NCBI GenBank assembly: GCA_938084055.1
Contig: CALKDK010000014.1
Coordinates: 1 to 64,000 of the forward strand
Direction: 5' to 3'
From: an uncultured Luminiphilus sp.
GTDB taxonomy: Bacteria; Pseudomonadota; Gammaproteobacteria; Pseudomonadales; Halieaceae
Length of the DNA stretch: 64,000 nucleotides
This document shows, piece after piece, positions 43,335 to 51,926 of this stretch; the first letter of the stretch is position 1, and each line of letters opens with the position of its first letter. The notes below the pieces were generated by a model. The model did not search any database. It saw only the letters and a program-made list of their open reading frames with translations, and was not told the origin of the DNA. Both the position numbers and the translations under genes were made by a program.

Positions 43335-46116
43335 AGTTGACATAGCAGACCTCGATCTGGGTACGCCTCTCAGGCTGTCGGACAGCACGGTCACCGTTCT
43401 CATTGATGGGACGCCCATAGCGGTGCCAGCCGGGACCTCCGTAATGCGCGCGGCCAGCCTGGCGGGCACGCAAATTCCCAAACTGTGCGCAACTGACAGT
43501 CTTGATGCCTTTGGTTCCTGTCGTATGTGTCTGGTTGAGATCGAGGGCCGCAAGGGCACGCCCGCGTCCTGTACGACACCCTGCGAGGACGGTATGTCTG
43601 TCAAAACCCAGACTCCGCGACTGGACAAGTTGCGCAAGGGGGTGATGGAACTCTATATCTCAGACCATCCGCTGGACTGTCTCACTTGCTCAGCCAATGG
43701 TGACTGCGAACTTCAGGATACAGCCGGAGCCGTTGGGTTGCGTTCAGTACGCTATTCCCCGGCTGGAGCGAATCACCTTGATGCGGGCACGGATAGCTCC
43801 AACCCTTATTTCAGTTTTGACGCCAGCAAATGCATTGTCTGCAGCCGCTGCGTCAGGGCCTGTTCGGAAGTGCAGGGAACGTTCGCTTTGACCATCGCGG
43901 GACGCGGCTTTGATTCAAAAGTGTCGCCAAGTGAGGAAAATGCTTTTCTGGACAGTGAATGCGTATCCTGCGGTGCCTGTGTCCAGGCCTGTCCCACGGC
44001 TACCCTGCAAGAGACCCGCGTCATTGACCTGGGTGTCCCGACAAGGAAGGTTAAGACGACCTGCGCTTATTGCGGTGTCGGGTGTTCCTTTGTTGCTGAA
44101 CTGCGGGGTGATGAACTGGTCCGTATGGTGCCGGACAAGCAGGGTGGGGCCAACGAGGGCCACTCCTGCGTGAAGGGCCGCTTTGCCTGGGGGTATGCCA
44201 CGCATGCCGATCGGATCACCCAGCCCATGATCAGGGACAGCATTGACAGCGAATGGCGGCCGGTTGAATGGTCGGAGGCCATCGCCTTCGCTGCCGATCG
44301 GTTCAGGGCTATCCAGAAGCAATACGGGATTGACGCTCTGGGCGGCATCACGTCGTCCCGCTGTACCAACGAAGAGGTCTACGTCGTACAGAAAATGGTC
44401 CGTGCCGCACTGGGTACCAACAATGTCGATACCTGCGCCCGTGTCTGTCACTCGCCCACCGGGTATGGTTTGAAGCAAACTTTTGGCACGAGCGCCGGTA
44501 CTCAGGATTTTGCATCGGTACAAAAATCAGATGTGATTATGGTGATTGGTGCCAATCCCACCGATGCCCATCCCGTGTTTGGCTCACGAATGAAGAGACG
44601 GCTTCGACAGGGTGCAAAGCTGCTCGTCATCGATCCGCGTTCCATCGACCTGGTCCGCTCGCCCCACGTCAAGGCTACCGAGCACCTGCAACTGCAGCCC
44701 GGAACAAATGTCGCTGTGCTCAATGCCCTGGCGCATGTGATCGCTACCGAGGGCTGGGTTGATGAAGCCTTTGTTGCGGAACGCTGCGATACGGCCTCAT
44801 TTGCCGCCTGGCGTCGCTTCATTGAGTTGCCGGAAAACAGCCCTGAGTCCCTTGCAGAAGTGACTGGCGTGTCTGCAGAGACCCTTCGCTCAGCAGCCGC
44901 TATCTACGCCCAGGCTGGCAACAGTGCCATCTATTACGGCCTCGGTGTTACGGAGCATTCACAGGGCTCCACCATGGTGATGGCGATGGCTAATTTGGCT
45001 ATGGCGACAGGTAACATCGGTCGTGATGGTGTGGGGGTCAACCCCCTTCGAGGCCAGAACAACGTGCAGGGCGCCTGTGATATGGGCTCCTTCCCCCACG
45101 AATTCAGTGGTTATCGCCATGTTTCTGATGATGCGGCCCGGGAGCTGTTCTCAGCGTTGTGGGGCGTCGGCTTACGTAAGGATCCTGGCTTACGGATACC
45201 GAATATGCTCGATGCGGCGGTTTCGGGTCAGTTTCGGGGCATTTACATCCAGGGCGAGGACATCGCCCAGTCTGACCCCAATTCCCAGCATGTTGAGGCT
45301 GCACTTAAAGCCATGGACTGTGTGGTAGTGCAGGACCTGTTCCTCAACGAAACATCAAAGTATGCCCATGTATTTTTGCCGGGTACTTCATTCCTCGAAA
45401 AAGATGGAACCTTTACCAACGCGGAGCGGCGAATAAACCGGGTCCGGCCTGTAGTGCCTCCGGCGTCAGGCTTATCGGAATGGCAGGTCACCTGCGCGCT
45501 TAGTGCGGCCATGGGCTATCCCATGGATTATGCCAGTGCCTCGGAGATCATGGACGAAATTGCCGCGCTGACGCCCACCTTTAAAGGGGTCTCCTTCGAA
45601 CTTCTTGACGCGCTTGGCAGCGTGCAATGGCCCTGTAACGAACAGGCGCCTGAGGGGACCCCCATAATGCATGCCCAGCGTTTTGTGCGCGGGCAGGGAC
45701 AATTCGTTACAACCCCCTATGTGCCTACCGATGAGCGGTCCACGCGCAAATTCCCATTGCTATTGACGACTGGAAGAATCCTCAGCCAGTACAACGTGGG
45801 AGCGCAAACCCGTCGCACGGCTAACTCTGTCTGGCATGCCGAGGACATCCTGGAGATTCATGAATCTGATGCCGAATTGCGGGGTGTTGCCCAGGGTGAC
45901 TGGGTTGAGGTCTCCAGTCGCGCAGGCAGTACCCGTATGCGAGCGCACATCAGCGACGACATCCCGGCCGGTGTTGTGTACACCACCTTCCACCATCCGG
46001 TGAGTGGCACCAACGTGATCACCACAGATAACTCTGATTGGGCGACCAACTGTCCCGAATACAAGGTCACTGCAGTACAGATAAGGCCGTCTGCAAGTGC
46101 GGCAGCGCCAGCATGA
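43318..46116 (+). CDS. fdsA: NAD-dependent formate dehydrogenase alpha subunit (Mo-bis-MGD, Cys-type)
   Basis: 932 aa; N-terminal 2Fe-2S and 4Fe-4S ferredoxin modules, CAYCGVGCSF, ARVCHSPTGYGLK active-site Cys, GQNNVQGACDMG. Confidence 0.97.
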   Translation: MNKPIEVDIADLDLGTPLRLSDSTVTVLIDGTPIAVPAGTSVMRAASLAGTQIPKLCATDSLDAFGSCRMCLVEIEGRKGTPASCTTPCEDGMSVKTQTPRLDKLRKGVMELYISDHPLDCLTCSANGDCELQDTAGAVGLRSVRYSPAGANHLDAGTDSSNPYFSFDASKCIVCSRCVRACSEVQGTFALTIAGRGFDSKVSPSEENAFLDSECVSCGACVQACPTATLQETRVIDLGVPTRKVKTTCAYCGVGCSFVAELRGDELVRMVPDKQGGANEGHSCVKGRFAWGYATHADRITQPMIRDSIDSEWRPVEWSEAIAFAADRFRAIQKQYGIDALGGITSSRCTNEEVYVVQKMVRAALGTNNVDTCARVCHSPTGYGLKQTFGTSAGTQDFASVQKSDVIMVIGANPTDAHPVFGSRMKRRLRQGAKLLVIDPRSIDLVRSPHVKATEHLQLQPGTNVAVLNALAHVIATEGWVDEAFVAERCDTASFAAWRRFIELPENSPESLAEVTGVSAETLRSAAAIYAQAGNSAIYYGLGVTEHSQGSTMVMAMANLAMATGNIGRDGVGVNPLRGQNNVQGACDMGSFPHEFSGYRHVSDDAARELFSALWGVGLRKDPGLRIPNMLDAAVSGQFRGIYIQGEDIAQSDPNSQHVEAALKAMDCVVVQDLFLNETSKYAHVFLPGTSFLEKDGTFTNAERRINRVRPVVPPASGLSEWQVTCALSAAMGYPMDYASASEIMDEIAALTPTFKGVSFELLDALGSVQWPCNEQAPEGTPIMHAQRFVRGQGQFVTTPYVPTDERSTRKFPLLLTTGRILSQYNVGAQTRRTANSVWHAEDILEIHESDAELRGVAQGDWVEVSSRAGSTRMRAHISDDIPAGVVYTTFHHPVSGTNVITTDNSDWATNCPEYKVTAVQIRPSASAAAPA

Positions 46117-46343
46117 TGCTGGATTATACGCAGCAGCATTTGGTAAAAATGGTCAACCAGATCGCGAGTAATGTCCCGTTGCGGGAGGATGTTGCGGGTC
46201 AGATTGTCGACCACGTAACCCGATTTTGGACGCCAACCATGTGTGCTGACTTAACTCAGATTGGTCGCGATCAGCCCGAGATCCTCGCTGCTGAGGTGCA
46301 TGCTGCTCTGGCACTTCTCGAGACATCAACAGCCGGGGCCTGA
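46113..46343 (+). CDS. fdsD: formate dehydrogenase delta subunit
   Basis: 76 aa from ATG 46113 (ATGA overlap with fdsA): MMLDYTQQHLVKMVNQIASNV...IVDHVTRFWTPTMCADL, typical FdsD. Confidence 0.88.
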   Translation: MMLDYTQQHLVKMVNQIASNVPLREDVAGQIVDHVTRFWTPTMCADLTQIGRDQPEILAAEVHAALALLETSTAGA

Positions 46344-46523
46344 GGGTTGGGCGGCTGCGGGTGGTTGGCTGATTTGGCCGTGGCATGTTGGGATTTTGAA
46401 GATCGGGCCATGACGCTTTTAGGCGATTAAATGTCGCTAACAAAACAGCGCTCTGCAGTGAAAAGGCGCCAAATTTCACCCGATAAAAGTGACCTGAATT
46501 GAGAGATTTCTGAGGAACCACCC

Positions 46524-49094
46524 ATGGCACAGCTACCCGAACATGCGCGCGTCATCATCGTTGGTCAGGGAGGCATCGTTGGTGCCTCGGTGGCCCATCA
46601 TCTTGTCGCTGCGGGCTGGGACAATATTGTCGGTCTCGAGAAATCAGCAATACCCACGGATATCGGCTCCACGTCCCACGCCTCCGATTTTTGTTACATG
46701 ACCTCCCACGACAAACTCAATGTTTTTACCAGTACGTACAGCCGGGAGTTCTACAAGTCCAGGGGGAATTTCATCGAGATAGGTGGCATGGAGGTGGCGC
46801 GTAAGGGTGACCATGCCCAAATGCAGGAGTTGCTGAGAAAGGTGGCCTCGGGCAAGGCTTTCGGTACCAATGCGCGCATGATTTCTGCTGCGGAGGCCAA
46901 AGAGCGGTTCCCGCTTCTCGAGGAAGACCTGATTGAAGGTGCCATGTGGGATCCTGATGCCGGCCTTGTCACCCCGCGCTCACAGAAGGTGGCGGGTGAT
47001 CTGGTCGACGAGGCCGTGGCGGCAGGCAAGCTCAAAGCATTTCCCTATACCCCTGCCCAGCGCATCCTTGTCGAAGACGGTCGCGCAGTCGGGGTGGAGA
47101 CGGCCAAAGGGACCATCATGGCAGACTACGTGGTTTTGTGTGCCGGCATTTGGGGCTCACTGGTTTCTCACACCGCGAACGTAAAGCTGCCTCTGATGCC
47201 CGTAGAGCATCCGCTGCTATTCTTTGGACCCTGGGATGCCCTGGAAGGCACAGGGAAGGATATTGTTTATCCACTGTTTCGTGATCAGGGCAACTCGGCT
47301 TATGTCAGGGATACCGGTGATCCGACCACGCCGGAGGGCGGTCTGTTGGAGTGGGGCTACTATGAGCCCTTCGAACCGCGCATTGTTGAGGCCACGGCCA
47401 TCATGGAACCCGAGGATGCGCGCATGTCGCCCTCAATGAATGACTTGGCGCTGGACCAGGTGCTTGATGCTTATGAGCGTTCGGTGGAGCTGACACCTGT
47501 TTTGGCAGAACTGCCCTGGGAGGAACGCCGCTCCTTTAATGGTTTGCTCTCTGTGACCACCGATGGCGGTTCAGTGATTGGTGAATCCCCTGCAGTCAAA
47601 GGCCTTTGGCTTTGCGAGGCCGTTTGGGTTAAGGACGGTCCGGGAGCTGGCAAGCTTCTCGCAGACTGGATGACCGACGGACGCACCAGTATGGATCCGC
47701 ACGGTGTCGACCCTGCGCGTCATTACCCGATTCAATTGACGGATGAATTCATTCGTAACCGCAGCTATGAGATTGCCCAGAAGATTTACACCCCAGCGGT
47801 TCACCCCCGGGAACCCTATGCCTCCTCCCGGGTTCTGCGCACCAGCCCGTTCTATGAGCGCGAGGTGGCGTTGGGAGGGTACTTCATGGAAGTCGCAGGT
47901 TGGGAGCGCGCCCATGGCTACGCGGCCAATGAGGCGACGCTACTTGCGCAGTACCGGGACCGCGTGCCAGTGCGTGAAGCTGAATGGGACAACCGGCATT
48001 TCTGGGAGGTCTCCAACGCGGAGCATCTTGCATTGAGCGACAGTGTGGGCATGATCAATCTGTCGCATTTTGCCATCTTCGATGTGGTCGGCCCTGATGC
48101 CGAAGCCCTCATGGAGTACTTGTCGGTGGCCAAGGTGGGTGGCAATACCGCCGTGGGCAAAGGGGTGTATACCCACTTCCTAGACCATGTCGGTGGGATC
48201 CATTCGGATCTCACTATCGTGCGTCTTGCGGAGGACGCCTACCGAGTAATTTGTGGTGGCGATACCGGCCACCGAGATTACGTCTGGATGCAGCGTATGC
48301 GCGATAAGCTGGGTTTGGTTCATGCCGAGTTCATCGATCAAAGCGAGCAACTGGCGACTCTGGGTCTCTGGGGCCCGGAGGCCCGGGCGACCCTCCAGAG
48401 GTTGATGGATGACCCTGAGAGTGTCTCAACTGAGACCTTCCCCTATGCGACGACCAAGGAGATCGATGTCTGCGGTGTCAAGGTGTGGGCGTTTCGCATC
48501 TCCTATGTCGGGGAACAGGGATGGGAACTTTATTTTCCCTTTGCCGACGGGCTCAAGCTTTGGGATGCCCTCGCGGACTTGGGTGTGAACCCCGTGGGCA
48601 TTGAAACCTATGCCAACAGTCGTCGCCTGGAGAAAAGCTTACGATTACAAAATGCCGATCTTGAAATCGACTATAACCTGTACGAAGCAGGCCTTGCCCG
48701 ACCCAAAGTGAAGGCCAATGACTTCCACGGCAAGGAAGCGTACGTCGCCCAGCGGGCTTTACCCGAGCAGGCAGCCTACCTTTGCACTTTGGTTCTCGAG
48801 GACACCACGGATGATGCGGGCACGGTGCGCTATCCCGTGGGTCAATGGCCGCTGCTGGATGCTGATACCCTTGAGGTGGTCATCGACGCCCACGGTCGCC
48901 GCTCCTACACCACCAGCGTTGCTTACGGACCCTCACTCGGGCAGAACATCGCCATGGGCTACCTGCCGGCAGCCCGTGCCAAAGAGGGAGATGCGGTTGT
49001 GATGGAGTATTTCGGCAACTTCTTCCCTGCAAGAATTGTTGCGGTGGGTTATGGTGCGCTGCTCGACCCTGATAATGAGCGGGTCAAGAGCTGA
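46524..49094 (+). CDS. FAD-dependent oxidoreductase with GcvT-like C-terminal domain (dimethylglycine/sarcosine dehydrogenase-like)
   Basis: 856 aa; N-terminal Rossmann VIIVGQGGIVGASVAHHL; C-terminal GCV_T domain (YVGEQGWELYFP, LRLQNADLEIDYNLYEAGL). Confidence 0.92.
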   Translation: MAQLPEHARVIIVGQGGIVGASVAHHLVAAGWDNIVGLEKSAIPTDIGSTSHASDFCYMTSHDKLNVFTSTYSREFYKSRGNFIEIGGMEVARKGDHAQMQELLRKVASGKAFGTNARMISAAEAKERFPLLEEDLIEGAMWDPDAGLVTPRSQKVAGDLVDEAVAAGKLKAFPYTPAQRILVEDGRAVGVETAKGTIMADYVVLCAGIWGSLVSHTANVKLPLMPVEHPLLFFGPWDALEGTGKDIVYPLFRDQGNSAYVRDTGDPTTPEGGLLEWGYYEPFEPRIVEATAIMEPEDARMSPSMNDLALDQVLDAYERSVELTPVLAELPWEERRSFNGLLSVTTDGGSVIGESPAVKGLWLCEAVWVKDGPGAGKLLADWMTDGRTSMDPHGVDPARHYPIQLTDEFIRNRSYEIAQKIYTPAVHPREPYASSRVLRTSPFYEREVALGGYFMEVAGWERAHGYAANEATLLAQYRDRVPVREAEWDNRHFWEVSNAEHLALSDSVGMINLSHFAIFDVVGPDAEALMEYLSVAKVGGNTAVGKGVYTHFLDHVGGIHSDLTIVRLAEDAYRVICGGDTGHRDYVWMQRMRDKLGLVHAEFIDQSEQLATLGLWGPEARATLQRLMDDPESVSTETFPYATTKEIDVCGVKVWAFRISYVGEQGWELYFPFADGLKLWDALADLGVNPVGIETYANSRRLEKSLRLQNADLEIDYNLYEAGLARPKVKANDFHGKEAYVAQRALPEQAAYLCTLVLEDTTDDAGTVRYPVGQWPLLDADTLEVVIDAHGRRSYTTSVAYGPSLGQNIAMGYLPAARAKEGDAVVMEYFGNFFPARIVAVGYGALLDPDNERVKS

Positions 49095-49180
49095 TCAGCG
49101 GTTGGTGGCGGTCTGACTAGGAGGCGTCTTATTTCGCCGCATAGCCTGCCGCTTCCAACCTTGACGTTACCGTTGGCCGG

Positions 49181-49912
49181 TTGACACAATGGCACGAGAA
49201 GTTCCCACCGGATGTCAGCGACGCTGTGAAGGTCAGTAGAAACCAGATTACATTTACCGTACTCGTCATCGCGGCGACCGTCGGGGTGACGCTCGCGGTG
49301 TCCGGATACTGGATGCAGTGGCAGGCCCGCAGCGGTGGTTACGGGGGTTTCAGTGAGGCCCCGGCATTGATTGCACTACCAGAGCCTCGACCCCTCGCTA
49401 AATTTACCCTTGTGGACGACGCCAAGAATATTTTTGATTTTCAGGCCCTGGAGGCACGTTGGTCATTTGTCTTTTTCGGGTTCATGTACTGTCCGGATAT
49501 TTGTCCCACCACGCTTCAGGATCTTAGCCAGGTCAAACGGGAAATCCTGGCCATGGGCATTCCCGACGAGGCTGTACAGTTTGTTTTCATATCCGTCGAT
49601 CCCGCACGGGATAAAGGTGAGCAGATCAGCAAATACGTGGCGTATTTTGACGCCGGCTTTTTGGGCGCAACGGGTTCAATTGGCCAGCTAAACAACCTGA
49701 CGCGCCAGCTGGGAGCGCCCTTTATGGCGGGTGAGAATGCCGGGGATGACATCTATGAAGTCGTTCATTCAAGCGCGGTGTACCTGATTGATCCAAGGCA
49801 GCGCTATGCCGGCCTGATCAGTTCACCTTTTGTTGCCTCGGATGTTGCGGAGGAATTTGCGGAGCTGTATCGGGCCGCCAAGGATGGCAGCCCGGAAGAT
49901 CAATCAGGCTGA
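49181..49912 (+). CDS. SCO1/SenC family copper-binding protein
   Basis: 243 aa; TM anchor, FFGFMYCPDICPTTL (CX3CP), distal His in EVVHSSAVYLID. Start (TTG) uncertain. Confidence 0.93.
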   Translation: MTQWHEKFPPDVSDAVKVSRNQITFTVLVIAATVGVTLAVSGYWMQWQARSGGYGGFSEAPALIALPEPRPLAKFTLVDDAKNIFDFQALEARWSFVFFGFMYCPDICPTTLQDLSQVKREILAMGIPDEAVQFVFISVDPARDKGEQISKYVAYFDAGFLGATGSIGQLNNLTRQLGAPFMAGENAGDDIYEVVHSSAVYLIDPRQRYAGLISSPFVASDVAEEFAELYRAAKDGSPEDQSG

Positions 49913-49930
49913 CCGCTCAGCCGTTCTTTT
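49907..49930. terminator. compact palindrome at convergent gene ends, possible bidirectional terminator
   Basis: GGCTGA-CCGC-TCAGCC perfect 6-bp stem followed by GTTCTTTT on the + strand; contains the stop codons of both flanking genes. Confidence 0.6.
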
Positions 49931-50075
49931 CCGCATGCACACCATCAACCCGCTCAGGTACGGTTTTGTTGTGGTCAACCAGCACAAATGCAAACACGTA
50001 CATCAGGACTGTTAACAGCAACAGGATGGTGGCGTGGGGAATATAGTTAGTGCTCGAGTCTTTCTGACCGCCCAT
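49917..50075 (-). CDS. 52-aa single-TM small protein of cytochrome c oxidase operon (not in supplied ORF track)
   Basis: Reverse strand reads MGGQKDSSTNYIPHATILLLLTVLMYVFAFVLVDHNKTVPERVDGVHAEKNG then TGA; directly downstream of cox subunit IV on the same strand. Confidence 0.75.
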   Translation of the reverse strand: MGGQKDSSTNYIPHATILLLLTVLMYVFAFVLVDHNKTVPERVDGVHAEKNG

Positions 50076-50122
50076 TGTTTCCTACCTACTTTTCCAGTGA
50101 CAAATAATGGTTCCAACCCGCA

Positions 50123-50512
50123 TCAATGTGCTGGCGGGGGCGCTGGGCCTGTTTGCACCAGTTCCTGCAGGAAGTAGATGGCCCGGTTAAAGAACGTCCA
50201 GTCTGCCTCCAGGGATCCGATGGCGACGAACGTGAGCAAGAGCAGCGGCGGCAGCAGTATGAAATACACCATGGCCAACCGTTCCCAAACCATATGCATG
50301 AACACTGCAATGATCAAGCCAGCCTTCAGAACCATGAACAGGAGAATCAGGAACCAGCGCATATAACCCTGGATCTGGTAATAGTCCACGGCGTAGGACA
50401 TGGCACTCAGTACGAACAGCAAAATCCATATCTTGAAGTACACCCCAAGCGGATGCTGGATGGCCTCTTCTTCCTTTACAACAGGCTCGTGCCCATCAGC
50501 TACGTGTTCCAT
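50123..50512 (-). CDS. cytochrome c oxidase subunit IV family protein (prokaryotic type)
   Basis: 129 aa; EEEAIQHPLGVYFKIWILLFVLSAMSYAVDY and three TM segments. Confidence 0.9.
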   Translation of the reverse strand: MEHVADGHEPVVKEEEAIQHPLGVYFKIWILLFVLSAMSYAVDYYQIQGYMRWFLILLFMVLKAGLIIAVFMHMVWERLAMVYFILLPPLLLLTFVAIGSLEADWTFFNRAIYFLQELVQTGPAPPPAH

Positions 50513-50521
50513 GACTACTCC

Positions 50522-51241
50522 CTACCAAAGATAGAAAAATGCAAAGATAAAGACCCAGACGAGATCAACGAAGTGCCAGTACAGGCCCATAATCTCAATC
50601 TCCTCGTAATTTCCGCCCCGTTTCGTAAACCACCCGGGTTGCCGGTCGTCGAGATGCCCTTTGGACACCTTGTAGGCCATGATGAACAAGAAGATCACCC
50701 CAATGGTGACGTGGGTACCGTGGAACCCGGTCACCATGAAGAATACCGATCCAAACTGGGCCGCTCCCATGGGATTGGCCCATGGTCGAACGCCTTCATC
50801 AATGATCAGTTTGCTCCACTCGAATACCTGCATGCCAACGAACGTGGCACCCAGTACGGCGGTGGCAATCAGCAGCCAGAAGGTCTTTCTTTTATCCTTG
50901 CGGTAGCCGAAATTTACCGCCAGGGCCATCGTGCCACTGCTGGTAATGAGGACGAAGGTCATAATGGCGATGAGAATAAGTGGAATCGGGGCGCCGCCAA
51001 AACTCAGCGCAAATACCTCACTGGAATTGGGCCAGGGGTCCAGGGTGGACATCCTGACGGTCATATACGACGCGAGGAAACAACCAAAGATGAAGGTGTC
51101 ACTTACGAGAAAGATCCACATCATGGCCTTTCCCCAGGGTACGCCTTTGAAGGCGCGCTGGTCAGACGACCAGTCTTCAATGACACCCTCCAGACCAGGT
51201 TTCAGTTCCAGTGAATCGGACGCTACATTCTGTGCAGACAT
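50522..51241 (-). CDS. cytochrome c oxidase subunit III (copy 1)
   Basis: 239 aa; MIWIFLVSDTFIFGCFLA-like start, FFMVTGFHGTHVTIGVIFL, GLYWHFVDLVWVFIFAFFYL. Confidence 0.93.
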   Translation of the reverse strand: MSAQNVASDSLELKPGLEGVIEDWSSDQRAFKGVPWGKAMMWIFLVSDTFIFGCFLASYMTVRMSTLDPWPNSSEVFALSFGGAPIPLILIAIMTFVLITSSGTMALAVNFGYRKDKRKTFWLLIATAVLGATFVGMQVFEWSKLIIDEGVRPWANPMGAAQFGSVFFMVTGFHGTHVTIGVIFLFIMAYKVSKGHLDDRQPGWFTKRGGNYEEIEIMGLYWHFVDLVWVFIFAFFYLW

Positions 51242-51256
51242 GACTGGTCTCCCTTA

Positions 51257-51916
51257 CTAAATTACACCGCAGATCCGCAGGAGGATCTCAAAATTATTAC
51301 CGCTGAATAGCAGGCCGAATACCAGCAGCCAGACGCCGAGCAAGTAGTGCCAGTACAGGGCGCAGTTGGAAATATTGGCCTCCATTTTATGGGTATCCCC
51401 GGGCTGGAACGCTCTTTTGGTAGCGCGAACCAGAGCCAGCATGCCACCGGCCATATGCAGGCCGTGGACACCTGTGATCATGAAAAAGAAACCGACGGAT
51501 GGGTTGCTGAAATCTCCCAGCACCAGGGTCGTCAATTGCTGCCAGGCGGTCCACTGACCCACCAGAAAGAGGACGGTCAGGATACCGGCAGCAACAAGCC
51601 CATTTCTCACCCAAAGTATCCGCCCCGCACGGGCGCCCATCAATGCAAACTGCAGACAGAGGCTGCTCAGCAGTAACACGCCCGTATTTGCCCAAAGCAG
51701 ATTAATTTGTGGGGTAGGGCGCCAGTCCTGGTACAACATCCGACCGCCGTAAGCGACGATCATCAACAGGAAAAACACGCTGACCACGCTCAGTAACATT
51801 TTTAACGCGGAGCGTCGGGATTTCAGTGCAATTTCTGCCCCGGAGAGGGCCGGTGCTACCGGGCCGGTATCCGCAATCCAGGGGGTTTCGGAAAAAATTC
51901 CTGTGCCAGTGCTCAT
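51257..51916 (-). CDS. cytochrome c oxidase subunit III-like protein (copy 2)
   Basis: 219 aa; FFFMITGVHGLHMAGGMLALV, NCALYWHYLLGVWLLVFGLLF. Confidence 0.88.
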   Translation of the reverse strand: MSTGTGIFSETPWIADTGPVAPALSGAEIALKSRRSALKMLLSVVSVFFLLMIVAYGGRMLYQDWRPTPQINLLWANTGVLLLSSLCLQFALMGARAGRILWVRNGLVAAGILTVLFLVGQWTAWQQLTTLVLGDFSNPSVGFFFMITGVHGLHMAGGMLALVRATKRAFQPGDTHKMEANISNCALYWHYLLGVWLLVFGLLFSGNNFEILLRICGVI

Positions 51917-51926
51917 ATCTCTCTCC

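Noticed and set aside
43318-46116. Selenocysteine-type formate dehydrogenase
   Set aside because: Active-site context reads ARVCHSPTGYG with a TGT Cys codon; no in-frame TGA.
50126-51214. 362-aa plus-strand ORF over cox subunit IV and III
   Set aside because: Antisense shadow of two TM proteins; the translation is hydrophilic and Gln/His-rich, as expected from complementing TM codons.
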